The notes beneath the pieces are model-generated. The model did not search any database. It was not told the DNA's origin and was given only the letters and a program-made list of their open reading frames with translations. Source: an uncultured Bacteroidia bacterium (GTDB lineage Bacteria; Bacteroidota; Bacteroidia; Bacteroidales; UBA932). Taken from it: DNA of 64,000 nucleotides. The stretch's first letter is position 1; each line of letters starts with the position of its first letter. The translations under genes and the position numbers were made by a program. Shown here one piece after another: positions 1 to 9,973 of this stretch. Where the stretch lies: positions 96,990-160,989 of the forward strand of contig CACYGI010000002.1 of assembly GCA_902773925.1 (NCBI GenBank). The letters are read 5' to 3'.

Positions 1-1309
<1,309 letters not shown>

Positions 1310-1327
1310 ATCTTAAATATTGTCTAA

Positions 1328-2449
1328 TCAAAATCCTATCGCGTAGCATCCCAATCCCACTGCAAGGGCCACCAGCGCATTGATCAGCTTGGCGCGGACG
1401 AAACTGCGCGGGCTGGCTGCCAATAGCGGCAGGGCTGCGTGACCGTCCTGCGAAATGCTGCTGGCCAGCAGGACCGAGAAGGGCACAGCCCCAGCTGCAA
1501 AAAGCGTGACAAAAAGCAAGTGGGGCCCCGACTCGGGGATGATGCCCACGAGCGTCGCAAGCAGTATGAGCAGGACCACGTTGTCGCTGGTCCAGGATGC
1601 GATATCGAAGAAATGCAGGCCTACGGCGATCAGCAGCATCGTGCCGAATGTCCAGCAGAACACCTTCAGGAAGTGCTTGCGTATGACGTGATCCCACAGG
1701 TGCTCCTTGATGAAATGCTCCTTGGCCGTCATTATGAACCACAGCACGAAGAGGCTCAGCGCGGCCACCAGAAGATTGAGCCAGTATTCATCGAGGATGT
1801 TGAAACCGGCAGGAGCGACTGACATTTCGTCAGATGCGTGATCGTGTTCGTGCTCCAGCAGGCCGAATGCGAGTGCCACGATGAATGCCGCGACGCCCAG
1901 CAGAAGCACTATGCGGCGCCACGAGGGATGCAGCATATTGCGCAGGCTCGCGTGCGGGCAGTCGCCTTCGCCGTCACAGTGGCCGAGGCTGTCGTGATGG
2001 TGCTCGTCGCACAAATGCATCTCGAAATCGTGGTCGCAGACCTCGCGGGCAGGATGACGGCGGGTGAAAAGGTTGATAATCAAGCCGACGGCAACCGCTA
2101 CCACGGCCAGAACCACCATCAGTACAAGCGTCTGCCGGGGAATCATCCCGAGCATTACGAACGCCTCGTCGCCCGATGAAGCTATCATCATCGCGATAAG
2201 GGCACCCAGTCCGAACAGTCCGTGGGTATAGAGCGAGACGGCTGCAAAACCGCCCACGCATCCAGGTACCAGACCGAGCATCGTGCCGATCAAAACCTGT
2301 CCCGTGCCGGAGCCGCGCAGGCGCTTGAACCAGCGGCCCTGCGACTGGATGTTGACGTACTCGATCAGGAGCATCATCACTGTCACCATACCGGTGATCA
2401 GGATGGCATTGCGCAGCGTATCGAACAGGATATCCAGGATCTCTTCCAT
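1328..2449 (-). CDS. ArsP_2-type polytopic heavy-metal/manganese permease
   Basis: A 373-residue membrane protein with about ten hydrophobic segments, resembling the ArsP_2 (DUF2899) family often annotated as putative manganese or 10TM heavy-metal exporter. Conserved-looking blocks include GLVPGCVGGFAAVSLYTHGL (about residues 59-78) and a mirrored GIIPESGPHLLFVTLF block in the second half, which suggests an internal repeat. Between the halves lies a cytoplasmic-looking loop (about 132-165) rich in His, Cys, Asp and Glu (CDHDFEMHLCDEHHHD), a plausible metal-binding site. It follows meaB by 3 bases and precedes secA. Family assignment is by resemblance; the ion is an inference. Confidence 0.75.
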   Translation of the reverse strand: MEEILDILFDTLRNAILITGMVTVMMLLIEYVNIQSQGRWFKRLRGSGTGQVLIGTMLGLVPGCVGGFAAVSLYTHGLFGLGALIAMMIASSGDEAFVMLGMIPRQTLVLMVVLAVVAVAVGLIINLFTRRHPAREVCDHDFEMHLCDEHHHDSLGHCDGEGDCPHASLRNMLHPSWRRIVLLLGVAAFIVALAFGLLEHEHDHASDEMSVAPAGFNILDEYWLNLLVAALSLFVLWFIMTAKEHFIKEHLWDHVIRKHFLKVFCWTFGTMLLIAVGLHFFDIASWTSDNVVLLILLATLVGIIPESGPHLLFVTLFAAGAVPFSVLLASSISQDGHAALPLLAASPRSFVRAKLINALVALAVGLGCYAIGF

Positions 2450-2452
2450 CCG

Positions 2453-3568
2453 CTAGAGGTTTTCTTTGTATTTGTCAATGAGCTCCGAAGCCGAAGAGAA
2501 TGACTCCAGACGACCGTCCAGCACCGCAGCCTCGTACTCGGGGAGCAGGCGCTCGATAGCCGGATTCTCGTAAAACATATTCTTGAGCGACTCGTTGATG
2601 CTCTCGTACATCCAGTAGCGGGCCTGCTCGCGGCGGCGGCGGTCATAATAGCCATTTTCGCGCACCAGCGCGAAATACTCTTCTATCTTCTGCAGTATCT
2701 CGGGGAGGCCGGCCTTCGTGACGGCCGATGAGGTGACAGCCGTGGGCACCCAGCCCGAAGCCGTCGGAGGGAAGAGGTGCAGGGCATTGATGTAGAGCAC
2801 CTTTGCCATCTCGGCCTTCTCGATATTGTTGCCGTCAGCCTTGGTGACGTTGATCATATCGGACATCTCCATAATGCCGCGCTTGATGCCCTGCAGGTCA
2901 TCTCCGGCGCCGGAAATGAGCAGCAGCAGGAAGAAGTCGGTCATCGAATGCACGGCGGTCTCGCTCTGACCTACGCCCACGGTCTCCACGAATACCGTAT
3001 CGTATCCGGCGGCTTCACAGAGCAGGATGGTCTCGCGAGTCTTGCGGGCCACGCCGCCGAGCGAACCGGCGCTCGGGCTGGGCCGGATGAATGCGTTGGG
3101 ATCGTGACAGAGCGTCTCCATACGCGTCTTGTCGCCCAGGATACTGCCCTTGGTACGCTCGGAGCTCGGGTCGATGGCCAGCACTGCGAGCTTGTGGCCC
3201 TTGCCGGTAAGATAGGATCCGAATGCCTCGATGAACGTACTCTTGCCCGCTCCGGGGACGCCCGTGATGCCGATACGCATCGAACGGCGCTCCATCGAGA
3301 CGGTCTGGCAGCGGCGGATGATCTCCTGGGCTACGGCGCGATGCTCCGGAAGCACGCTCTCGACCAGCGTTATGGCCTGGCTCAGGATGGTGGTATTGCC
3401 AGCAAGGATGCCTTCCATATACTGGTCAGCCGAAAGGATGGCGGGACGCTTGCGGTAGAACTTCTTCACATAGGGATTCATTATCGGGGGCTGCTTAACG
3501 CCCGCATTGACGATAAGGCTCGAATCCTCGTTCTTGTAGTCGTCGAAAAAATCTCCCTGATGCTCCAT
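2453..3568 (-). CDS. meaB: MeaB/ArgK-family G-protein chaperone of methylmalonyl-CoA mutase
   Basis: A GTPase of the MeaB/ArgK (MMAA) family, which protects and gates cofactor loading of B12-dependent methylmalonyl-CoA mutase. It shows the P-loop GVPGAGKSTFIEAF, LAIDPSS, the switch region VETVGVGQSE and the base-recognition segment NVTKADGNN. The open frame extends to 3607, but I take the ATG at 3568 (MEHQGDFFDD) because it lies one base after the stop of the upstream DUF1573 gene; this gives 371 residues. No mutase genes are in the window, so the partner must be elsewhere. It sits in a tight run DUF1573, meaB, permease, secA. Confidence 0.92.
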   Translation of the reverse strand: MEHQGDFFDDYKNEDSSLIVNAGVKQPPIMNPYVKKFYRKRPAILSADQYMEGILAGNTTILSQAITLVESVLPEHRAVAQEIIRRCQTVSMERRSMRIGITGVPGAGKSTFIEAFGSYLTGKGHKLAVLAIDPSSERTKGSILGDKTRMETLCHDPNAFIRPSPSAGSLGGVARKTRETILLCEAAGYDTVFVETVGVGQSETAVHSMTDFFLLLLISGAGDDLQGIKRGIMEMSDMINVTKADGNNIEKAEMAKVLYINALHLFPPTASGWVPTAVTSSAVTKAGLPEILQKIEEYFALVRENGYYDRRRREQARYWMYESINESLKNMFYENPAIERLLPEYEAAVLDGRLESFSSASELIDKYKENL

Positions 3569-3569
3569 T

Positions 3570-4682
3570 TTACTTTTTGATATATCCTGAAACAAACAAA
3601 TTGACAATGGTCTGATCCGGCGAATCGGTCAGCAGCGTCAGCACGTCCAGCACGTCGCCTTCGCGAGCGGCGGTATCCAGGCGGAATCGAAGCTCGACCT
3701 GGGCGCCCGGCTTGACCCGGATCGGGTAACGGTTGAGATCGCTGATGCCATCACACTCCCAGTCCACCTTGCGCAGCAGCAGGGGGCCCTTGCCGGTATT
3801 GCGGAGGGTATATGAAAAGTCCACGCGCGTGCCGGCGGCGATCTCACCTATCTCGGCGTAGGAAAGCACCGGAGAGGGGACGCCCGCGGCGGCTATCTGC
3901 TCCTCGCTAAGAGTCGAAAAATCGTCGCGGATGTATGCCAGCACGGTGAAGGGCGCCGGATAGGTGCGGCCTTCGACCGAAAACTTCAGCTGTAGAGGCG
4001 TGCGGCCCCATACGTCCCCCACCCTGCGGCTGTCAACCGTGCAGATGAGGTAGGCCACCTCGTGCGGCGGGACGGGATTGGGCTCAACTCTCGCGCTCAA
4101 ACCAGCCGAAGTCCCGACCGCCTCGACCGTCAGCGGACGGTCGGAGAGATTGGCGAAACGCACGCGGTCGGTGCGCGAGGTGCCTTTGGCCACGTGTCCG
4201 ATGGACATCGTGAAATTGCGGAAGCCAAGACGTCCGAGCCGCTGCGGGAAACGCTCTTCCAGACGCGGGAACTTATCGTAGGCCACGCCGCGGATATGCA
4301 GGATCTCGGGGCGGGCGGCGCCGCTCACATAGACCGTCAGCGTCTTGTCGAACGGGTACGGGCCCTGGTCGTTGGTAAAGGTGACCGAAATCTCGCCTTC
4401 GGCGCCGGGAGCTACGGGCTCGGCCGGCCAGAGAGGCGTGGTGCAGCCGCAGGAAGAGATTACGTTGAGAATACGCAGGTCCGCGTCGCCGGTATTGCGG
4501 AAGCGGAAAGTATGGCTGACCGGGCCGTCGCCGATGAGTACGTCACCGAAATCGTGGATCTTGTCGTCGAAAAAGATGACCTCCGCGACCGGACGGCTCC
4601 CCTGCGCACGCAGAAAGCCCTGCGGAGCGCACAGCAGCACGGCTGCGGCGAATATCAGCGATATGTAGCGCAATCTCTTCAT
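3570..4682 (-). CDS. Secreted DUF1573 (ASH-like) protein
   Basis: A 370-residue exported protein with an N-terminal signal peptide (MKRLRYISLIFAAAVLLCAP) followed by two or three immunoglobulin-like beta-sandwich repeats. The first carries the DUF1573 signature HDFGDV...SHTFRFRNTG...SSCGCTTP. The family is very common in Bacteroidetes and has no firmly known role; an envelope or periplasmic location is inferred. It is the first gene of a four-gene minus-strand run; its -7 element TATATTTG lies at 4694-4701, just upstream of the ATG and back to back with the promoter of the M16 peptidase. Confidence 0.85.
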   Translation of the reverse strand: MKRLRYISLIFAAAVLLCAPQGFLRAQGSRPVAEVIFFDDKIHDFGDVLIGDGPVSHTFRFRNTGDADLRILNVISSCGCTTPLWPAEPVAPGAEGEISVTFTNDQGPYPFDKTLTVYVSGAARPEILHIRGVAYDKFPRLEERFPQRLGRLGFRNFTMSIGHVAKGTSRTDRVRFANLSDRPLTVEAVGTSAGLSARVEPNPVPPHEVAYLICTVDSRRVGDVWGRTPLQLKFSVEGRTYPAPFTVLAYIRDDFSTLSEEQIAAAGVPSPVLSYAEIGEIAAGTRVDFSYTLRNTGKGPLLLRKVDWECDGISDLNRYPIRVKPGAQVELRFRLDTAAREGDVLDVLTLLTDSPDQTIVNLFVSGYIKK

Positions 4683-4693
4683 ATAATATCATA

Positions 4694-4701
4694 CAAATAT
4701 A
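4694..4701 (-). promoter_or_regulatory. -7 element, DUF1573-meaB-permease-secA run
   Basis: TATATTTG on the minus strand, matching the Bacteroidetes TAnnTTTG -7 element. It is 12 bases upstream of the ATG at 4682, predicting a very short leader. Confidence 0.6.
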
Positions 4702-4724
4702 AGTTTTTTTATCCGATTTATGAT

Positions 4725-4732
4725 TATATTTG
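4725..4732 (+). promoter_or_regulatory. -7 element for M16 peptidase
   Basis: TATATTTG on the plus strand, 34 bases upstream of the ATG at 4767. It lies back to back with the divergent promoter at 4694-4701, with a T-rich tract between them. Confidence 0.6.
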
Positions 4733-4766
4733 TATTCTAACAACTAAACCCATAAAACATTTTGTC

Positions 4767-7667
4767 ATGAAAAGAATCACCCGCCTCCTGTTTTTCGCGG
4801 CAGCGATACTCGTCGCAGCTTCCTGCGGCCCGAAGTACGAGTCCGTGAAAGGTGACCCCACCGGCGCCCGTATCTACACGCTGGACAACGGACTGAAGGT
4901 CTACATGATTGTCAATCGCGACCAGCCGCGCATCGAAGCGCAGGTTGCAGTCCGCGTCGGCAGCAAGAACGATCCCCAGGAGACTACCGGCCTGGCCCAC
5001 TATTTCGAACACCTGATGTTCAAGGGCACGCAGCAATTCGGTACCTCCGATTTTGCATCCGAGGAACCTCTGCTCGACCAGATCGAAGAGCTCTTCGAAG
5101 TCTATCGCCAGACCACTGACGAGGCAGAGCGCACAGCTATCTATCATTGCATCGACTCCATCTCCCAGGAGGCTGCAAAGTATTTCATCCCCAACGAGTA
5201 TGACAAGCTTATGTCGGCCATCGGTTCGGACGGCACCAACGCCTACACGGCCTACGACGTGACCTGCTACGTTGAGAATATTCCGTCAAACCAGATCGAG
5301 AACTGGGCGATGATCCAGGCCGACCGCTTCCAGAACTGCGTCCTGCGCGGCTTCCACACCGAGCTCGAGACCATCTACGAGGAGTACAATATGTACGCTA
5401 CGATGGACAGCGAGAAGGTCAACGAGGCGCTGTTCGCAGAGCTTTTCAAGAAGCACACCTACGGCACCCCTATCATCGGCTGGCAGAAGCACCTTAAGAA
5501 TCCCTCGATCACCAACATCAAGAAGTATCACGACCAGTGGTATGTGCCCAACAACATGGCAGTCTGCCTGGTCGGCGATTTCGACCCGGACAAGACCATC
5601 CGCATCATCGAGAAGTATTTCGGCGGCATGAAGCCCAACAAGGACCTGAAGAAGGCTGAATTCCCCGCAGAGGACCCCATCACCGAGCCCATCGTCCGCG
5701 AAGTGCTCGGCCTCGAGGCTCCCACGCTCGCGATGGCCTGGCGTTTCCCCGGCGCCAATTCGCCTGAGGCAAATTACCTCCAGCTGCTGGGCGACGTGCT
5801 CAACAACGGCAAGGCCGGACTGATCGATATCGACGTGATGCAGCAGCAGCGCGCACTGAGCCTTGGCGCAGGCGCATATTCGCTGGCTGACTATTCGATT
5901 TTCTTCGTAGAAGGCAATCCGAAGGCCGGACAGAGCCTCGAAGAGCTGCGCGACATCGCGCTCGAGGAGATCGAGAAGGTGAAGCGGGGCGAATTTGACG
6001 ACGATCTACTGACTTCGGCCATCAACAACCGCAAGCTCTACTTCATGCGCCGCATCGAGATGCCCGCCGCAATGGTCCGCGCAGAGGTCGACTGCTTCAT
6101 CAACGGCATCGAGTGGAAGGATTACATCCACAATATCGACGCCCTGGCAGCCATCACCAAGGAGGATCTGGTGAACTTCGTCAACGAGAATTTCGGCGAC
6201 AACCGCGTCGAGATCCACAAGCTTGAGAAGCCCGATCCGACCGTAGAGAAGATTGCAAAGCCCACGATCACCCCGATTCCGATGAACCGCGAACAGGCCA
6301 GCGATTTCCTCAAGCAGATCCAGGCGAGCGAGGTCGAGCCCATCGAGCCCGTATTCGTCGATTTCAACACGGAGATGAGCATCCTCAAGGCGAAGTCCGA
6401 TATCCCCGTGCTCTACAAGCAGAATGTCACCAACGGCATTTTCAACCTCACCTATCTCTTCGAGACCGGTACCTACAATGACAACAAGCTGGGTCTGGCA
6501 TCTGATTACATCAGCTTCCTGGGTACGGAAGAGATGACCGCCGAGGATATCCAGAAGGAGCTTTACCGCCTGGCTTGCAATTTCAACGTACAGTGCACCG
6601 GCGAGCGCACCTACGTCACCGTTTCCGGCCTTGCCGAGAATATGGAGCCTGCCCTGACGCTGCTCGAGAACCTTATCGAAGGCGCAAAGCCCAATCCGGA
6701 GGCACTCGGCCTGCTGAAGCTCAACCGCCTGCAGGAGCGCCGCAACGAGAAGCTCAACCAGAGGGCGAACTTCCGCAAGCTGCAGCAGTACATCCTCTAC
6801 GGAGCGAAGAACAATCCCGCGCGCGACGTCCTCTCCAATAAGGCCCTTGCAGCCGTCACCGACGAAGAGCTGCTCGAGAGGATTCACGGTCTTTTCGCAA
6901 ACGCGCACGAGATCCTCTACTACGGCCCGCTCAGCGAAGATGAGGCCATTGAGGCCGTCAACCGCCTGCACCGCGTCCCCGAGACCCTCAAGCCCCTGGG
7001 CGATCCCAACCCGTACCAGTACGACCAGACGCCCGGCAACGAGGTCATCCTCGTCAATTACGACGCCAACCAGCTGTATCTCTACGGTGCATCCAATATG
7101 GGCACGCAGTTCAAGCTGGAAGAGCAGCCCATCATTACGATGTACAATAACTACTTCAGCGGCGGAATGAACGCCATCGTGTTCCAGGAGATGCGCGAGG
7201 CCCGCGGTCTGGCTTATTCGGCAGCCGCGCTCGTGGATACGCCCGACGACCTGAAGCATACCAATGTCTTCTACAAGTATATCGCTACGCAGAATGACAA
7301 GCTCATCGATGCTCTTTCTGCATTTGACGAGATCATCAACGAAATGCCCGTCTCGGAGCCTGCATTCACCATCGCGAAGGAATCCCTTCTGGCCAATTAC
7401 CGCACGACCCGCACCGTCAAGTCTTCGGTCCTCTGGGCTTATCTTGACGCACGCAAGAAGGGTCTTGACGAGGCTCCGGAGAAGTATCTCTACGAGATGA
7501 TCCAGGGCCTGACACTGGATGATGTCGCGGCTTACCAGCAGAGTCACGTGAAGGGCCTGCCGTGCCGCCTCGGCCTGCTGGGCCGCATCAGCGACTTCGA
7601 CCTCAACGCCCTTGCCAAGTACGGCAAGATCCGCGTCGTCAAGTCTGAAGATATTTTTGGTTACTAA
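4767..7667 (+). CDS. M16 family zinc metallopeptidase, lipoprotein
   Basis: A 966-residue pitrilysin-family peptidase. The start is the ATG at 4767, giving MKRITRLLFFAAAILVAASC with a lipobox cysteine at residue 20, so it is probably a lipid-anchored envelope protein; the upstream in-frame extension runs antisense through the neighbouring gene and is rejected. The inverted zinc motif HYFEH is at residues 78-82 in the N-terminal M16 domain, with the downstream Glu in the E-T-I-Y-E-E-Y region. A second, non-catalytic M16-like half follows, with the GLAYSAAA-type block near residues 812-820. Both halves on one chain is usual for the family in Bacteroidetes. Probable role is degradation of peptides in the periplasm or at the cell surface. 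Confidence 0.93.
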   Translation: MKRITRLLFFAAAILVAASCGPKYESVKGDPTGARIYTLDNGLKVYMIVNRDQPRIEAQVAVRVGSKNDPQETTGLAHYFEHLMFKGTQQFGTSDFASEEPLLDQIEELFEVYRQTTDEAERTAIYHCIDSISQEAAKYFIPNEYDKLMSAIGSDGTNAYTAYDVTCYVENIPSNQIENWAMIQADRFQNCVLRGFHTELETIYEEYNMYATMDSEKVNEALFAELFKKHTYGTPIIGWQKHLKNPSITNIKKYHDQWYVPNNMAVCLVGDFDPDKTIRIIEKYFGGMKPNKDLKKAEFPAEDPITEPIVREVLGLEAPTLAMAWRFPGANSPEANYLQLLGDVLNNGKAGLIDIDVMQQQRALSLGAGAYSLADYSIFFVEGNPKAGQSLEELRDIALEEIEKVKRGEFDDDLLTSAINNRKLYFMRRIEMPAAMVRAEVDCFINGIEWKDYIHNIDALAAITKEDLVNFVNENFGDNRVEIHKLEKPDPTVEKIAKPTITPIPMNREQASDFLKQIQASEVEPIEPVFVDFNTEMSILKAKSDIPVLYKQNVTNGIFNLTYLFETGTYNDNKLGLASDYISFLGTEEMTAEDIQKELYRLACNFNVQCTGERTYVTVSGLAENMEPALTLLENLIEGAKPNPEALGLLKLNRLQERRNEKLNQRANFRKLQQYILYGAKNNPARDVLSNKALAAVTDEELLERIHGLFANAHEILYYGPLSEDEAIEAVNRLHRVPETLKPLGDPNPYQYDQTPGNEVILVNYDANQLYLYGASNMGTQFKLEEQPIITMYNNYFSGGMNAIVFQEMREARGLAYSAAALVDTPDDLKHTNVFYKYIATQNDKLIDALSAFDEIINEMPVSEPAFTIAKESLLANYRTTRTVKSSVLWAYLDARKKGLDEAPEKYLYEMIQGLTLDDVAAYQQSHVKGLPCRLGLLGRISDFDLNALAKYGKIRVVKSEDIFGY

Positions 7668-7734
7668 TTAAAAAAGATGCATCTTTGCACCGTAAACGGG
7701 AATTGTCCCGCAGGATTAACTAACTAAACATACA

Positions 7735-7902
7735 ATGGCTTACAAGATCACAGAAGATTGCGCAGCTTGCGGTACCTGCATCAACGAGTGCCCCGTCGGA
7801 GCTATCTCCGCTGGTGACATCTACAAGATTGATCCCGAACTCTGCGCTGACTGCGGCACTTGCGCATCGGTTTGCCCGATGGGTGCCATAGTCCAGGAAT
7901 AA
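7735..7902 (+). CDS. Small 2[4Fe-4S] ferredoxin
   Basis: A 55-residue bacterial-type ferredoxin, beginning MAYKITEDCAACGTCINECP and ending PMGAIVQE. It has two CxxCxxCxxxCP motifs, CAACGTCINECP and CADCGTCASVCP, which bind two [4Fe-4S] clusters and carry low-potential electrons in the cytoplasm. Eight of eight cysteines are present. The start is the only ATG that leaves room for the first motif. It stands alone between the M16 gene and a strong bidirectional terminator, with a possible weak promoter (CATCTTTG) near 7679. Partner enzymes cannot be read from context. Confidence 0.95.
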   Translation: MAYKITEDCAACGTCINECPVGAISAGDIYKIDPELCADCGTCASVCPMGAIVQE

Positions 7903-7918
7903 TCTCCTGATCAAACGA

Positions 7919-7953
7919 AAAAGCCGACCCCTGCGGGGGCCGGCTTTTTTTTG
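7919..7953. terminator. Bidirectional terminator between ferredoxin and serpin
   Basis: GC-rich stem AGCCGACCCC / GGGGCCGGCT (one mismatch) with a short TGC-type loop, A-rich on the left and T-rich on the right, so it can end transcription from both converging genes. Confidence 0.85.
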
Positions 7954-7969
7954 TCTTGGCGATTAGCGG

Positions 7970-9277
7970 CTACAGGCGCTTGACGCCGGCAAAAAGGATG
8001 GTGCCGGTGGAGCGCTCGAGGATGGCATATACGAAGGGGCGGTCCGCGATGAAGCGGAACGGCGGCTCGGGATCGGGGATCGCCGTAGCCTCGAGCATGC
8101 CGATGACCGTTGCGGCGGCAGCCTCGGTACCCTTCTCATTGACATCGATGGCCGTCTTCTGCAGGATCATGTCGATATACAGGGGACGGGAAGACATCTT
8201 GCTGAAATCGGCGTCAAATCTCGAGAAAGGCAGAGTCAGGCCGTAGCCCTCGAGGACCGCCTTGAGCTCATCGGATTCGAGAGTGGTACGGCTCTCGAAG
8301 CAGGGCATCGCAAACTCCACGTCGCGATACTCCATTTCGCCGCGAAGATCGGCCCAGGCGCCGGCGTTAAGCTCCTTGAGCAGGCCGTCGAGACCGAGCG
8401 TCTGGGAAGGAAGCGCGACTAACATCTCATAGGCTCCGTTGCCGTAAGGCACCGCGCAGAGCGAGACGTAATTATTTGCGAAGCAACGCATCTCGCGCTT
8501 GCCGTAGAAGAAATCACGCTTGTCCTTATTGCCACGGTAATCCGTAAAATCCATCTTGCGGCTGCGGAACTTGCCCTCGCGCCAGCTGCCCTTGAAATAG
8601 ACGGCATTGGCCAGAATCAGCTGCGTCGCAGGATTGAGGACAGAAAGCATCTCGGGAATCATCCCGCCCGTGCGCTCCGAGATCCAGCCGTTGACGGTCC
8701 TGAGGGCCTCCGGCTGACGGAAATCCAGATTGGACGCCTCGCTCCGGTATGACTCGGTAGCAATACGCAGATATTCCGGCAAAAGCGGCAGGTCCTCGCG
8801 GGCCCAGATGGCATTTGCAATGGCAATCGAAGAAGAGCGATCCGCATCGGTGAGAGCAGCGGCCATATAGGCATACCACTCGCCTACCTGACCGGCATCA
8901 AGTCCCTTGAATCCGAGCGCATCGGCGATCTGGGTATAGGTATCGCCATTTGCCCCGGCCCCGGCCATCGACAGGCACATCGACAGGCTGAATGGTGAGA
9001 CCATCACGTCGCCATCCTTGCGGGTGGCCATATCGCTGAAGAAGCGAAGCGAGAAGTCGAGCACGCGGGCGCTGACCTCCTTCTGCGCGGCCGTCTGGGC
9101 AATAGCGCGGAAAGGATTGTCGCTCGCACCGTTATCCTCAGTTATAACTCCGGGCACCACCTCCTCGACAACTCCGTCAGGGGGCAAAGTCTCGTTGGGA
9201 GAAGGATTGCGGCGGCACCGGGATGCAGTCAAAAGGCAGACAGCAAGTACTGCTGCGATGATAATGAGATATTTCAT
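7970..9277 (-). CDS. Serpin-family serine protease inhibitor, exported
   Basis: A 435-residue serpin with a signal peptide (MKYLIIIAAVLAVCLLTASR) and a Cys-Arg-Arg stretch that might serve as a lipid anchor. The serpin core starts near residue 60. Diagnostic blocks are NAVYFKGSWREGKF and the C-terminal DRPFVYAILERSTGTILFAG. The reactive-centre hinge GTEAAAAT (about 383-390) keeps the small residues needed for loop insertion, so an inhibitory serpin is predicted. Counting 15 residues from the hinge Gly puts P1-P1' at Ala-Thr, which would suit elastase- or subtilisin-like targets; that is inference. It starts 3 bases after psd, at the end of rsfS-ftsH-cdsA-psd. Confidence 0.93.
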   Translation of the reverse strand: MKYLIIIAAVLAVCLLTASRCRRNPSPNETLPPDGVVEEVVPGVITEDNGASDNPFRAIAQTAAQKEVSARVLDFSLRFFSDMATRKDGDVMVSPFSLSMCLSMAGAGANGDTYTQIADALGFKGLDAGQVGEWYAYMAAALTDADRSSSIAIANAIWAREDLPLLPEYLRIATESYRSEASNLDFRQPEALRTVNGWISERTGGMIPEMLSVLNPATQLILANAVYFKGSWREGKFRSRKMDFTDYRGNKDKRDFFYGKREMRCFANNYVSLCAVPYGNGAYEMLVALPSQTLGLDGLLKELNAGAWADLRGEMEYRDVEFAMPCFESRTTLESDELKAVLEGYGLTLPFSRFDADFSKMSSRPLYIDMILQKTAIDVNEKGTEAAAATVIGMLEATAIPDPEPPFRFIADRPFVYAILERSTGTILFAGVKRL

Positions 9278-9280
9278 AGT

Positions 9281-9952
9281 CTAAAGTGTTTTCAGTCTGG
9301 CAAGGACCGTCTGCTGGCCGCGGACGATATCGCCCTTCTGGACCAGGATATCTGAATCGGTGGGTACGAATACGTCCAGGCGCGAGCCGAACTTGATAAA
9401 GCCGATCTGCTCGGCCTGCTGCAACTGCATCCCCTCCTTCGCGTGGCAGATGATGCGGCGCGCGATAATGCCGGCGATCTGGCGGAACATCACCATCCGG
9501 CCGACGGGAGTATGGACACCGATCGTAGTATGCTCGTTCTTCGAAGAAGACTTGGGATACCAGGCCACCAGATACTTGCCGGGATGATATTTGAAGAATG
9601 TGACCAGGCCGCTGACGGGCGCCCAGGTCGCGTGAACGTCAAAAAGGCTGAGATAGATGGAAATGCGGGTGCATTTGCCTCCGAAAAACTCCTTCTCCTC
9701 CTCCTCCTGCCTCACTTTGACTACGCGGCCGTCACCCGGCGCAATGACCAGATCATCGCCTGTCATCGGCTTGCGGCGAGGCACGCGGAAGAAGCGGACT
9801 ACCAACGCGGTAAAGAAGACGCACAGGGCAATAGCCAGCACGTTGATCCAGACAACCGGGCAGATCAGGATGAAAAGCAGCGCCACGACGATCCAGATAA
9901 GCGTATTGACAGTTATTATGCCGCGGCCTTCCTTCTGAATGGAATACTTCAT
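9281..9952 (-). CDS. psd: Phosphatidylserine decarboxylase proenzyme
   Basis: Converts phosphatidylserine to phosphatidylethanolamine at the inner membrane. It is the short form of the family (223 residues) with two N-terminal hydrophobic segments (about 17-55). The self-cleavage site lies in IKFGSRLDVFVP near the C-terminus, where the Gly-Ser bond is cut to make the pyruvoyl group; the family also has the DVHATWAPVSG block seen mid-protein. I take the ATG at 9952 (MKYSIQKEGRG); a TTG nine bases upstream is possible. It follows cdsA by 21 bases, so CDP-diacylglycerol synthesis and PE formation are coupled in one operon; the serine transferase gene pssA is not here. Confidence 0.95.
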   Translation of the reverse strand: MKYSIQKEGRGIITVNTLIWIVVALLFILICPVVWINVLAIALCVFFTALVVRFFRVPRRKPMTGDDLVIAPGDGRVVKVRQEEEEKEFFGGKCTRISIYLSLFDVHATWAPVSGLVTFFKYHPGKYLVAWYPKSSSKNEHTTIGVHTPVGRMVMFRQIAGIIARRIICHAKEGMQLQQAEQIGFIKFGSRLDVFVPTDSDILVQKGDIVRGQQTVLARLKTL

Positions 9953-9973
9953 TTCAAACAAAAGGTTAGAGGG

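Noticed and set aside
6006..7547. 513-residue open frame antisense to the M16 peptidase
   Set aside because: Leu/Val/Asp-rich shadow translation of the M16 coding strand, with no recognisable motif.
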